Shown one piece after another: positions 1-5,620 of a DNA stretch of 7,207 nucleotides. The translations under genes and the position numbers were made by a program. The stretch is from Clostridia bacterium (GTDB lineage Bacteria > Bacillota > Clostridia > Christensenellales > Pumilibacteraceae). The stretch lies in contig JAFTMM010000024.1 in assembly GCA_017452405.1 (NCBI GenBank), positions 1 through 7,207 on the forward strand. The letters are read 5' to 3'. How positions within the stretch are numbered: position 1 is the first letter of the stretch; the number at the start of each line of letters is the position of its first letter. The notes under the pieces were generated by a model. The model ran no database searches. It was not told where the DNA came from and was given only the letters and a program-made list of their open reading frames with translations.

Positions 1-2
1 AA

Positions 3-131
3 TGTGGTATAGATAGTAAAACCGTTCGTAGATTAAGAGCAAACCTAAACATTGAAATGAAAACGCTTGACAGAATTTGTTCCTTTTTGGATTGCAAAAT
101 AGAAGACGTGGTAGAGTTTATAAAAGACTAA
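3..131 (+). CDS. Cro/C1-type HTH transcriptional regulator, C-terminal fragment
   Basis: Only the last 42 codons lie in the window; the start is beyond the left edge. The visible protein begins CGIDSKTVRRLR, continues with MKTLDRICSFLDCKIEDVV, and ends at a TAA followed by a second in-frame TAA-like triplet. This is the pattern of the short (about 65-75 aa) HTH regulators related to YozG: recognition-helix residues, then a helix of the form L-x-x-I-C-x-x-L-x-C, then a D-(I/V)-V tail. Members are single-domain cytoplasmic DNA-binding proteins, often autoregulatory or linked to mobile or defence genes. Its targets are unknown. The inverted repeats just downstream (168-240) could be a binding site, but this is inference from position. 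Nothing resembling a classical terminator follows the stop. Confidence 0.7.
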   Translation, partial: CGIDSKTVRRLRANLNIEMKTLDRICSFLDCKIEDVVEFIKD

Positions 132-167
132 TAAAAAGAGTGGTTACACCCCATATCAAAAATCAAT

Positions 168-240
168 ACTTTTTGCGGATATAATCGCAAAAGTTTGTAA
201 AATTATTGAGTTTTGCGATTACAAACCGCAAAAGTTTTGC
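168..240. repeat. nested inverted repeats of TTTTGCG/CGCAAAA
   Basis: TTTTGCG occurs at 171-177 and 211-217, CGCAAAA at 186-192 and 227-233, and a further TTTTGC at 235-240. The copies pair in two ways. As neighbours, 171-177 pairs with 186-192 and 211-217 with 227-233, giving two 7-bp hairpins. As one long nested structure, 171-178 pairs with 226-233 and 183-192 pairs perfectly over 10 bp with 211-220, leaving the loop 193-210. No T-run follows, so this is not a normal intrinsic terminator. It could be a multi-site operator or a structured 3' end for the upstream HTH mRNA. Confidence 0.65.
194..209 (+). repeat. 16-nt direct repeat, copy 1
   Basis: The sequence TTTGTAAAATTATTGA recurs at 369-384 with a single T/C difference. 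This copy lies in the loop of the nested inverted repeat. Confidence 0.6.
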
Positions 241-360
241 CATCGCTCTTTAAAACGGCGCGTAACGATTATTTTAAAAACGTGAATATCCCAAATCGCT
301 CAGTTAAGGCATATAATAATCAAGAACGTGCTGAGCTTAAGCGTGCGCCGGTGATTTTTT
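241..360. other. intergenic stretch with long-range complementarity, no gene seen
   Basis: No reading frame with a plausible start and ribosome binding site is visible. GCTCAG (298-303) is complementary to CTGAGC (331-336), and CGGCGC (256-261) is complementary to GCGCCG (345-350). A TTTTTT run follows at 355-360. Together these could form a loose multi-branch transcript end, possibly a weak terminator. The helices are short and separated by long loops, so the call is tentative. Confidence 0.3.
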
Positions 361-368
361 GATTAATT

Positions 369-384
369 TTTGCAAAATTATTGA
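369..384 (+). repeat. 16-nt direct repeat, copy 2, overlapping the T-box promoter -35
   Basis: TTTGCAAAATTATTGA matches the copy at 194-209 except for one base. It includes part of the palindrome TTTTGCAAAA (368-377), and its last four bases are the first four of the -35 hexamer. That placement would suit a repressor site, though no regulator is identified. Confidence 0.55.
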
Positions 385-409
385 CATGAGTTATTAACTG
401 TGCTATAAT
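381..409 (+). promoter_or_regulatory. sigma-A promoter of the aspS-gatCAB operon
   Basis: TTGACA (381-386) and TATAAT (404-409) are both perfect consensus hexamers separated by 17 nt. TGC immediately before the -10 gives an extended -10 as well. Transcription should start near 416, a few bases before the T-box stem I. With so strong a promoter, output is presumably set mainly by T-box attenuation rather than by initiation. Confidence 0.88.
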
Positions 410-420
410 TACTCCAAATT

Positions 421-670
421 AAGATATTGGCAATGATGAAGAGAGTATTACAGGGTGCTTGTTCACAGAGAGCCGTCGGTGGTGAAAATACGGCAATAAG
501 TCTTGTAAGAAAAACACTTCGGAGCTTGCGGAAGAAAGCCGATCGGTGATTAGAACCGCACGTTCATCGCGTAAAGATGTAATTGAGTGGATCGCGTCAA
601 GCGGTCAATTTGGGTGGCAATCGCGGAAGTCAACCTTTCGTCCCATTAGGGGCGGAAGGTTTTTTATTTT
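421..670 (+). promoter_or_regulatory. T-box riboswitch, probable tRNA-Asn (AAC) specifier
   Basis: Stem I can be traced. GCAA 430-433 pairs with TTGC 526-529, and a kink-turn-like TGA/GGA internal loop follows. GAAG 438-441 pairs with CTTC 517-520. The specifier loop has an AGTA/GAA loop-E-like pair (5' side 444-447, 3' side 509-511). ACAGG 450-454 pairs with CTTGT 502-506. An AGAGAG bulge lies at 467-472, and GCCGT 472-476 pairs with ACGGC 490-494 around the conserved GGTGGTGAAAA distal loop. The specifier is read as AAC at 513-515, followed by the usual A. The T-box bulge is at 612-625 (GGGTGGCAATCGCG). Its UGGC (615-618) would pair with the 3' end GCCA of a G73 tRNA, which fits tRNA-Asn and argues against the overlapping Lys triplet AAA, since tRNA-Lys normally has A73. 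Uncharged tRNA should stabilise the antiterminator and allow expression of aspS-gatCAB. Confidence 0.93.
632..670 (+). terminator. T-box attenuator terminator
   Basis: A 13-bp stem (632-644 with 649-661, including two G-U pairs) closes on the 4-nt loop ATTA and runs into a T-rich tract (660-670). Its 5' arm contains the CCC (642-644) that must pair with GGG (612-614) in the competing antiterminator, as expected for a T-box switch. Confidence 0.92.
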
Positions 671-680
671 CTTTAGGATT

Positions 681-708
681 TTGCCGTTTAAAGAAAGAGT
701 TTTATACT
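681..708 (+). promoter_or_regulatory. possible secondary promoter downstream of the attenuator
   Basis: TTGCCG (681-686) and TATACT (703-708) are separated by 16 nt, matching consensus at 4/6 and 5/6 positions. It would start transcription after the T-box terminator and so give tRNA-independent basal expression of aspS. The region is very AT-rich (TATA-like triplets up to 720), so a chance match is quite possible. Confidence 0.25.
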
Positions 709-741
709 ATACTATATAATATAATTTGAGAGGATTAGTTT

Positions 742-2517
742 ATGTTGAGAACACATACTTGTAATGAGCTTAATACTGCTCATATCGGACAAAAAGTAGT
801 TTTGACCGGTTGGATCGATACCGTACGCGATCACGGAGGCGTACTTTTCGTAGACCTTCGCGACCATTACGGCGTGACTCAGATCGTCTTTTCCGACGAC
901 AGTATGATCTCGGGAATGTCCAAAGAAACGGTTGTTCTCGTTGAAGGCAACGTTACCAAAAGAGACGAGGAGACGGTAAACCCTAAACTTGCAACCGGTA
1001 TGATAGAAGTGCGCGCAGACAAAATCGAAGTGCTCGGTCCTTGCCAGCTCGGTCTGCCCTTTGAGATAGACATGTCTACGCAGACGAGAGAGGACGTAAG
1101 ACTGAAATATAGATATCTTGACTTAAGAAACCGCAAGATACACGATAATATCGTTCTTCGCTCTAAAATTCTCAGCTATCTCCGTCACCAGATGGAGGAA
1201 TTGGGCCTTATGGAAATTCAGACTCCCATACTCACCGCCTCCTCTCCCGAAGGAGCGCGCGACTATCTCGTGCCCAGCCGTAAGCATAAGGGCAAGTTCT
1301 ACGCCCTTCCGCAAGCGCCTCAGCAGTTCAAGCAGTTACTCATGGCGTCGGGCTTTGACCGATACTTTCAGATCGCGCCCTGTTTCCGTGACGAGGATGC
1401 GCGTCAGGATCGTTCGCCCGGAGAGTTCTATCAGCTTGACTTTGAAATGTCCTTTGCAACGCAGGAGGACGTATTCGACGTAGCGGAAACGGTAATTTAT
1501 AATACTTTCAACGAATTTTCGGACAAGAAAATCTCCAAGCCTCCCTTCCGTCGCATTACTTTCGCGGACGCTATGCTTAAATACGGTACGGATAAACCCG
1601 ACCTTCGCAATCCCCTCGTTATTCAGGATCTTACCGAGTTCTTTGCAAAGCACGAATTCCTGAACATAAACGGCAGAACGGTACCGTTCAAGAACAAGCT
1701 CGTGCGCGGTATCGTTGCTAATTATCTCGTTAAGAAAGACGGCGAGGGCGACGGAAAGAAAGCGTTTGAAAAAGCTATCGATACTTATTCGAGAAGTATC
1801 GGCATGAAGTTCGGTATCGGCTATATCACGCTTGAAAACGGCGAATATAAAGGACCTATCGCAAAATTCCTTACCGAAGAGCAAAAGGCAGAGCTTACTG
1901 CCCTCGTAGGCATTAAAGAGGGCGAATCGCTGTTCTTTATCAGCGACAGCGCGTCGGTTATTAACAGACTTGCGGGCGAGATGAGAACGTGGATTGCTAG
2001 CGAACTCGGACTTATCAAGGACGACTCTTTTGAGTTCTGCTTTATCGTAGACTTCCCGATGTACGAGCTTAACGCAGAAACGGGCAAGATTGATTTCACG
2101 CACAACCCCTTCTCCATGCCCCAGGGCGGAATGGACGCGCTTCTTAACAAAGATCCGCTTGAAATCTTTGCTTACCAATACGATATCGTATGTAACGGCG
2201 TAGAGCTTTCCTCGGGTGCAGTTCGCAACCACAATCCCGACATTATGAGAAAGGCGTTCGAGATAGCGGGCTACGGTGAGGAGACTTTGAAAGCTAAGTT
2301 CGGCGCGCTTTATACCGCGTTCGCTTACGGCGCGCCTCCCCACGCAGGTATGGCGCCCGGCGTAGACAGAATGATTATGCTTATAGCCGGAGAAGATACC
2401 ATTCGTGACGTTATCGCCTTCCCTCTCAACGGTAACGCGCAGGATCTCATGATGGGCGCGCCCGGAGAAGTCAGCGAATTGCAACTCCGTGAAGTTCATA
2501 TTAAAGTAAGAGACTAA
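742..2517 (+). CDS. aspS: aspartyl-tRNA synthetase, probably non-discriminating (Asp/Asn)
   Basis: Cytoplasmic class II synthetase of 591 aa, the usual bacterial length. It charges tRNA-Asp with aspartate and, if non-discriminating, also tRNA-Asn. An N-terminal OB-fold anticodon-binding domain (about 1-105) precedes the catalytic core. The core shows EGARDYLVPSR, the Asp-site QAPQQFKQ (191-198), motif 2 starting FRDED (215-219), and motif 3 GMAPGVDR (536-543). The bacterial GAD insertion lies roughly between 290 and 420. In the OB fold, RDHGG places His at position 31; His here is reported for non-discriminating enzymes such as that of Pseudomonas, while E. coli has Leu. The position equivalent to residue 82 is Glu, neither the reported Gly nor Lys. 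DRSPGEFYQLD after motif 2 and HNPFSMPQGG resemble the alphaproteobacterial/aspS2-type subgroup. GAGAGG (728-733) lies 8 nt before the ATG, and two tandem TAA stops end the gene. It is the first gene of the T-box operon. Confidence 0.96.
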   Translation: MLRTHTCNELNTAHIGQKVVLTGWIDTVRDHGGVLFVDLRDHYGVTQIVFSDDSMISGMSKETVVLVEGNVTKRDEETVNPKLATGMIEVRADKIEVLGPCQLGLPFEIDMSTQTREDVRLKYRYLDLRNRKIHDNIVLRSKILSYLRHQMEELGLMEIQTPILTASSPEGARDYLVPSRKHKGKFYALPQAPQQFKQLLMASGFDRYFQIAPCFRDEDARQDRSPGEFYQLDFEMSFATQEDVFDVAETVIYNTFNEFSDKKISKPPFRRITFADAMLKYGTDKPDLRNPLVIQDLTEFFAKHEFLNINGRTVPFKNKLVRGIVANYLVKKDGEGDGKKAFEKAIDTYSRSIGMKFGIGYITLENGEYKGPIAKFLTEEQKAELTALVGIKEGESLFFISDSASVINRLAGEMRTWIASELGLIKDDSFEFCFIVDFPMYELNAETGKIDFTHNPFSMPQGGMDALLNKDPLEIFAYQYDIVCNGVELSSGAVRNHNPDIMRKAFEIAGYGEETLKAKFGALYTAFAYGAPPHAGMAPGVDRMIMLIAGEDTIRDVIAFPLNGNAQDLMMGAPGEVSELQLREVHIKVRD

Positions 2518-2567
2518 TAAACTCAACTATCGTTTAGATTTACAGAGTAATATAGGAGCTTTATATT

Positions 2568-2849
2568 ATGGAAAGAGATATGCTCAGAAAACTTGAATTG
2601 CTCAACCAACTCCGTTTGACCGAGGAGCAGAAGGACGATATTCTCGCTTTCTTTGCCGATCGGGAAAAGGAAATGGAAACTCTTGAGAAGTTCGACACTT
2701 CCGCAACGGAAAGAATGGTGCACGTTATGCCCATTACCACCGTCGTGCGTGAAGACGTCGTTTCCCAACCTTTTGCGCGCGAAGATCTTCAGCGTGGCGC
2801 GCCCGAGACTGACGAGGGATACTGGTGTGTTCCCCGTGTCGTGGAATAA
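2568..2849 (+). CDS. gatC: Asp/Glu-tRNA amidotransferase subunit C
   Basis: A 93-aa protein of normal GatC length. GatC wraps around the GatA-GatB interface and stabilises the complex; it has no catalytic site. Recognisable family features are L-x-x-L-x-L-T-E-E-(Q/E)-K near residues 10-20, V-H-V-M-P (52-56), REDVV (62-66), and the C-terminal AP...GY..VPRVVE, where the family usually has AP...G(F/Y)F.VP.V(V/L)E. The ribosome binding site AGGAG (2554-2558) lies 9 nt before the ATG. The gene sits 50 nt after aspS and 20 nt before gatA, clearly in one transcript. The protein looks complete, so the oddity of the next gene does not come from a frameshift inside gatC. Confidence 0.92.
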   Translation: MERDMLRKLELLNQLRLTEEQKDDILAFFADREKEMETLEKFDTSATERMVHVMPITTVVREDVVSQPFAREDLQRGAPETDEGYWCVPRVVE

Positions 2850-2869
2850 GCTCGGAGGAGGAACTAAAT

Positions 2870-4066
2870 ATGAAATTATTTGCAACGAAAATCGATACCA
2901 CGTCTGAGCGCACGATGGTGGTAGACGATATGATTTTAACAAAGGATACCCCCACCACAGCAGGCTCGAAAATGCTTGACGGCTACGTAAGCCTGTTTGA
3001 AGCCGAAGCGCTTACCCGCCTTAAAAACGCAGGATACGCCTTATGCGGAAAAGCGAACGTAGGCGAATTTGCCATCGACCTTTTGGGCGAAACCTCGCAA
3101 AACGGAAAAATCGTCAGCGGAGGGAAATTGATAAACGCTTCCGCGGAGATTGTTAGTAGCGGGGAAGCAACGATAGCCATAACCCTTGACGTAAACGGCT
3201 CTGTTCGTCGCGCCGCCGCTCAAAGCGGTTTAGTTTCCATAAAACCCACCTACGGAACGGTATCCCGTTACGGCACGATACCCGTAGCGTGCTCGGGAGA
3301 AACCGTCAGCGTTATGGCTAAAAGCGCGGATACCTGCCGTGAAGTTCTCGGCGCAATCGCAGGCCACGACGATAAGGACGGCACGAGCCTTTCCGAAGAG
3401 CTTTGCGCGCGCGTCAAGCAAAACGAGTCCGCGCCTCGCAAAGTTGCGTTGCTTAAATCCATGACCGTAGGCGTGGACGGTGAGGTTGCCGAGAAGCTGA
3501 ACGCTTTTATCGCTTTGCTCACAGATAACGGGGTTGAGGTATGCGAAATAGACGACGAGGTTATCGCTACCTCGCGTATTGCGTGGAATATTTTGATGAG
3601 CGCCGAGCTTTGCAACAACGTTTCCCGTTACGACGGCGTAAAATACGGATACCGCGCCCAAAATTTCAGTAATATTGACGAGCTGTATACTAACAGCCGT
3701 ACCGAAGCCTTCGGGGAGCTTTTAAAGACTGCTATTATCTTCGGATCGGAAACCCTGTCCACCGAGAATTATATGAAAGTGTACGACAAGGCGTTGCGTA
3801 TGCGCCGAGTAATCGTTGAAGCGTTCGCAAAGATATTCGAGAGCTTTGACGCCGTACTGCTTCCCGCTTGCTCCACTCTCGCCTATACCGAAGAAACGGT
3901 GAGCGCAAACAAGTATCTTGCTTTTGAGGAAAACTTGTATACCGCGCCTGCTTCCGTTTCGGGACTGCCCGCAGTCGTAGCCGGAGGAGTTCAGTTAATC
4001 GGCAAGGCGTTTTCGGATAGCGCGTTGCTTGAATTAGCCAAACTGCTTGAAAAGGAGGGCAAATGA
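2870..4066 (+). CDS. gatA: divergent, N-terminally short GatA-like subunit with a degenerate amidase signature
   Basis: This occupies the GatA position (usual role: glutaminase that feeds ammonia to GatB). At 398 aa it is far below the usual 485. Preserved segments are TTAGSKML (29-36), GKANVGEFA (60-68), IKPTYGTVSRYG (124-135), IAGHDDKDGTS, and GLPAVVAGG followed by VQLIGKAF near the C-terminus. Aligned by eye to the family consensus, the N-terminal 60-odd residues are absent. The catalytic Lys of IAIKDN is Asp19 in VVDDM. The GGSSGGSAA segment reads GGKLINASA, so the cis-Ser is Lys86. The NPWD-type segment before it is missing. DTGGSIR reads DVNGSVR, so the nucleophile-position Ser111 remains. 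A segment of about 10 aa is also missing near the C-terminus. The start is fixed by GGAGGAGG (2854-2861) 8 nt before the ATG; gatC ends only 20 nt upstream, so no longer N-terminus is available. The frame is open throughout, so this is not an obvious pseudogene. Confidence 0.85.
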   Translation: MKLFATKIDTTSERTMVVDDMILTKDTPTTAGSKMLDGYVSLFEAEALTRLKNAGYALCGKANVGEFAIDLLGETSQNGKIVSGGKLINASAEIVSSGEATIAITLDVNGSVRRAAAQSGLVSIKPTYGTVSRYGTIPVACSGETVSVMAKSADTCREVLGAIAGHDDKDGTSLSEELCARVKQNESAPRKVALLKSMTVGVDGEVAEKLNAFIALLTDNGVEVCEIDDEVIATSRIAWNILMSAELCNNVSRYDGVKYGYRAQNFSNIDELYTNSRTEAFGELLKTAIIFGSETLSTENYMKVYDKALRMRRVIVEAFAKIFESFDAVLLPACSTLAYTEETVSANKYLAFEENLYTAPASVSGLPAVVAGGVQLIGKAFSDSALLELAKLLEKEGK

Positions 4067-4067
4067 T

Positions 4068-5510
4068 ATGAAATACGAAACCGTCATCGGTCTTGAAGTT
4101 CACGTTGAGCTTGCGACAAAATCCAAAATCTTTTGCTCCTGCTCCGCGCATTCTTACGGCGCTGATCCTAACGCGCACGTATGCCCTGCTTGCTGTGGTA
4201 TGCCGGGCATGCTCCCCGTCGTTAATAAACGCGTCGTAGACTACGGTATGAAGGCAGGCTTAATGCTTAATTGCCACATCAACCGCACGACTACCTTTGA
4301 CAAAAAAAGCTATTACTACCCCGACCTTCCCGCGGCTTATCAGACTACGCAATGGTTTGCGCCCGTTGCCGTGAACGGTCTTGTGGAAATTGAGACGTCT
4401 AAGGGCAAGAAAGGCGTACGCATTAAGCAAATCCACATGGAGGAGGACGCAGGCAAGCTGGTACACGACATTCGTGAAGATACTACCCACGTCGATTTCA
4501 ACCGCACGAGCGTTCCTCTCATCGAGATCGTAAGCCAACCCGACCTTTCCAGCGCAGAGGAAGTAGAAGCGTACCTTGAACGCCTTAAAACACTTCTGAG
4601 ATTTGCTAAGGTTGCCGAGTGCGAAATGGCGCACGGAACTATGCGCTGTGACGTAAACCTTTCCGTTCGCCCCGAAGGAAGCGATAAACTCGGAGTAAGA
4701 GCGGAAATGAAGAACATGAACTCGATTGAGGCAATTAAGAGAGCGATTGAATACGAAACCGCAAGACATATCGACGCTATTGAAAACGGCACCGAGGTAC
4801 TTCGTCAGGAGACTAGACGCTGGGATGATATAAAGGGCAAGAGCTACGCTATGAGAACTAAGGAAACGGCAGGCGACTACCGCTACTTCCCCGATCCCAA
4901 CGTTATGCCCGTCGTAATTGACGACGAATGGTTTGACTCCATTAAGGCTTCCCTGCCCGAACTCCCCGAAGTCAAGCGCGCGCGTTACACCGACGAATAC
5001 GGACTTAGCGACTACGACGCCGAACAGCTTACCAAGAGTATCGCGCTTTGCGAGTGCTTTGAAAAGGCGTACGAGGTTTGCGGTAATGCAAAAGACGTCG
5101 CTAACTGGATTATTTCCGAGGCAATGAGCATACTCAACGTCAGAAAGATGACCTACGATATGCTTGACGTGGACGGCAAAGCGCTGGGCGAACTGATCAA
5201 CCTCGTTTCGGGAGGAAAGGTCAGCCGAGTAAACGGCAAGAAGATTCTTTCAGCTATGTTCGACGATCCCCATATCGATCCCGCAAAGTACGCCGAATCG
5301 AACGGATACGTCGTTTCCAACGATACGGGCTTGATTGAAAAGGTAGTAGCGCAAGTAATCGCAGGAGATCCCAAGGCGGTAAGCGACTTTAAGGGCGGTA
5401 AAGAAAAAGCATTGATGTCACTCTTCGGTAGATGTATGAAAGAACTTAAAGGCAACTGCGATCCGCAGGTTCTCAGAACTATCCTCATAGACGCTATAAA
5501 CGCTTTATAA
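4068..5510 (+). CDS. gatB: Asp/Glu-tRNA amidotransferase subunit B
   Basis: A complete 480-aa GatB of usual length. It binds mischarged Asp-tRNA-Asn (or Glu-tRNA-Gln), phosphorylates the acyl group with ATP and transfers ammonia delivered by the A subunit. The cradle domain opens with VIGLEVHVEL (6-15). Zinc ligands C23, C25, C39 and C42 are present in the CxC...CxxC arrangement. HMEEDAGK (123-130), NRTSVPLIEIVSQPD (145-159), QETRRWDD and DYRYFPDPNVMP are also present, so the kinase/transamidase site looks intact, unlike GatA. The C-terminal third is the helical plus YqeY-like tRNA-binding domain ending in a GGKEKAL...MKELKG pattern. AAGGAGG lies inside the end of gatA and the ATG is one base after the gatA TGA, which suggests translational coupling. 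A start 21 nt earlier would lie before this ribosome binding site and is not favoured. Confidence 0.96.
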   Translation: MKYETVIGLEVHVELATKSKIFCSCSAHSYGADPNAHVCPACCGMPGMLPVVNKRVVDYGMKAGLMLNCHINRTTTFDKKSYYYPDLPAAYQTTQWFAPVAVNGLVEIETSKGKKGVRIKQIHMEEDAGKLVHDIREDTTHVDFNRTSVPLIEIVSQPDLSSAEEVEAYLERLKTLLRFAKVAECEMAHGTMRCDVNLSVRPEGSDKLGVRAEMKNMNSIEAIKRAIEYETARHIDAIENGTEVLRQETRRWDDIKGKSYAMRTKETAGDYRYFPDPNVMPVVIDDEWFDSIKASLPELPEVKRARYTDEYGLSDYDAEQLTKSIALCECFEKAYEVCGNAKDVANWIISEAMSILNVRKMTYDMLDVDGKALGELINLVSGGKVSRVNGKKILSAMFDDPHIDPAKYAESNGYVVSNDTGLIEKVVAQVIAGDPKAVSDFKGGKEKALMSLFGRCMKELKGNCDPQVLRTILIDAINAL

Positions 5511-5530
5511 ATTATGAGCTTTATAACAAT

Positions 5531-5560
5531 AAAAGGAACGCACATGGCGTTCCTTTTTCT
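5531..5560 (+). terminator. intrinsic terminator of the aspS-gatCAB operon
   Basis: AAAAGGAACGC (5531-5541) pairs perfectly with GCGTTCCTTTT (5547-5557) around the 5-nt loop ACATG. The final T-run forms the U-tract. It lies 20 nt after the gatB stop. Confidence 0.92.
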
Positions 5561-5585
5561 TTGTGATAGACTTTATAGCAAAGCC

Positions 5586-5614
5586 TTGCGATTATTCTTG
5601 CGTTGTGGTATAAT
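5586..5614 (+). promoter_or_regulatory. promoter of the apbE-like gene
   Basis: TTGCGA (5586-5591) and a perfect TATAAT (5609-5614) are separated by 17 nt, with an extended -10 TGG at 5606-5608. The predicted transcription start is near 5621, which is the A of the apbE ATG. It follows the operon terminator, so apbE is probably a separate unit. Confidence 0.78.
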
Positions 5615-5620
5615 AATTAT

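Noticed and set aside
507..516. Two-codon (Asn plus Glu) specifier like that described for the Clostridium acetobutylicum transamidation operon
   Set aside because: A GAA is present at 509-511, but it sits where the conserved loop-E GAA is expected. It does not overlap AAC (513-515) by a one-base shift; the overlapping triplets here are AAA and ACA.
1336..2526. 396-codon open frame on the - strand opposite aspS
   Set aside because: It is a shadow of the aspS codon bias. The translation has no recognisable domain, and the + strand encodes an unmistakable AspRS.
2825..2869. Longer gatA starting at an ATG inside gatC
   Set aside because: This start overlaps the end of gatC, lacks a ribosome binding site and adds residues unlike any GatA N-terminus. 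The GGAGGAGG before 2870 fixes the start.
2870..4066. gatA as a pseudogene or a frameshifted full-length gene
   Set aside because: The frame is open from a strong ribosome binding site to a stop coupled with gatB, conserved segments occur in order in a single frame, and gatC upstream is complete, leaving no hidden N-terminal fragment.
5603..5620. Longer apbE starting at TTG
   Set aside because: These codons overlap the -10 element, so the start would lie upstream of the predicted transcript.
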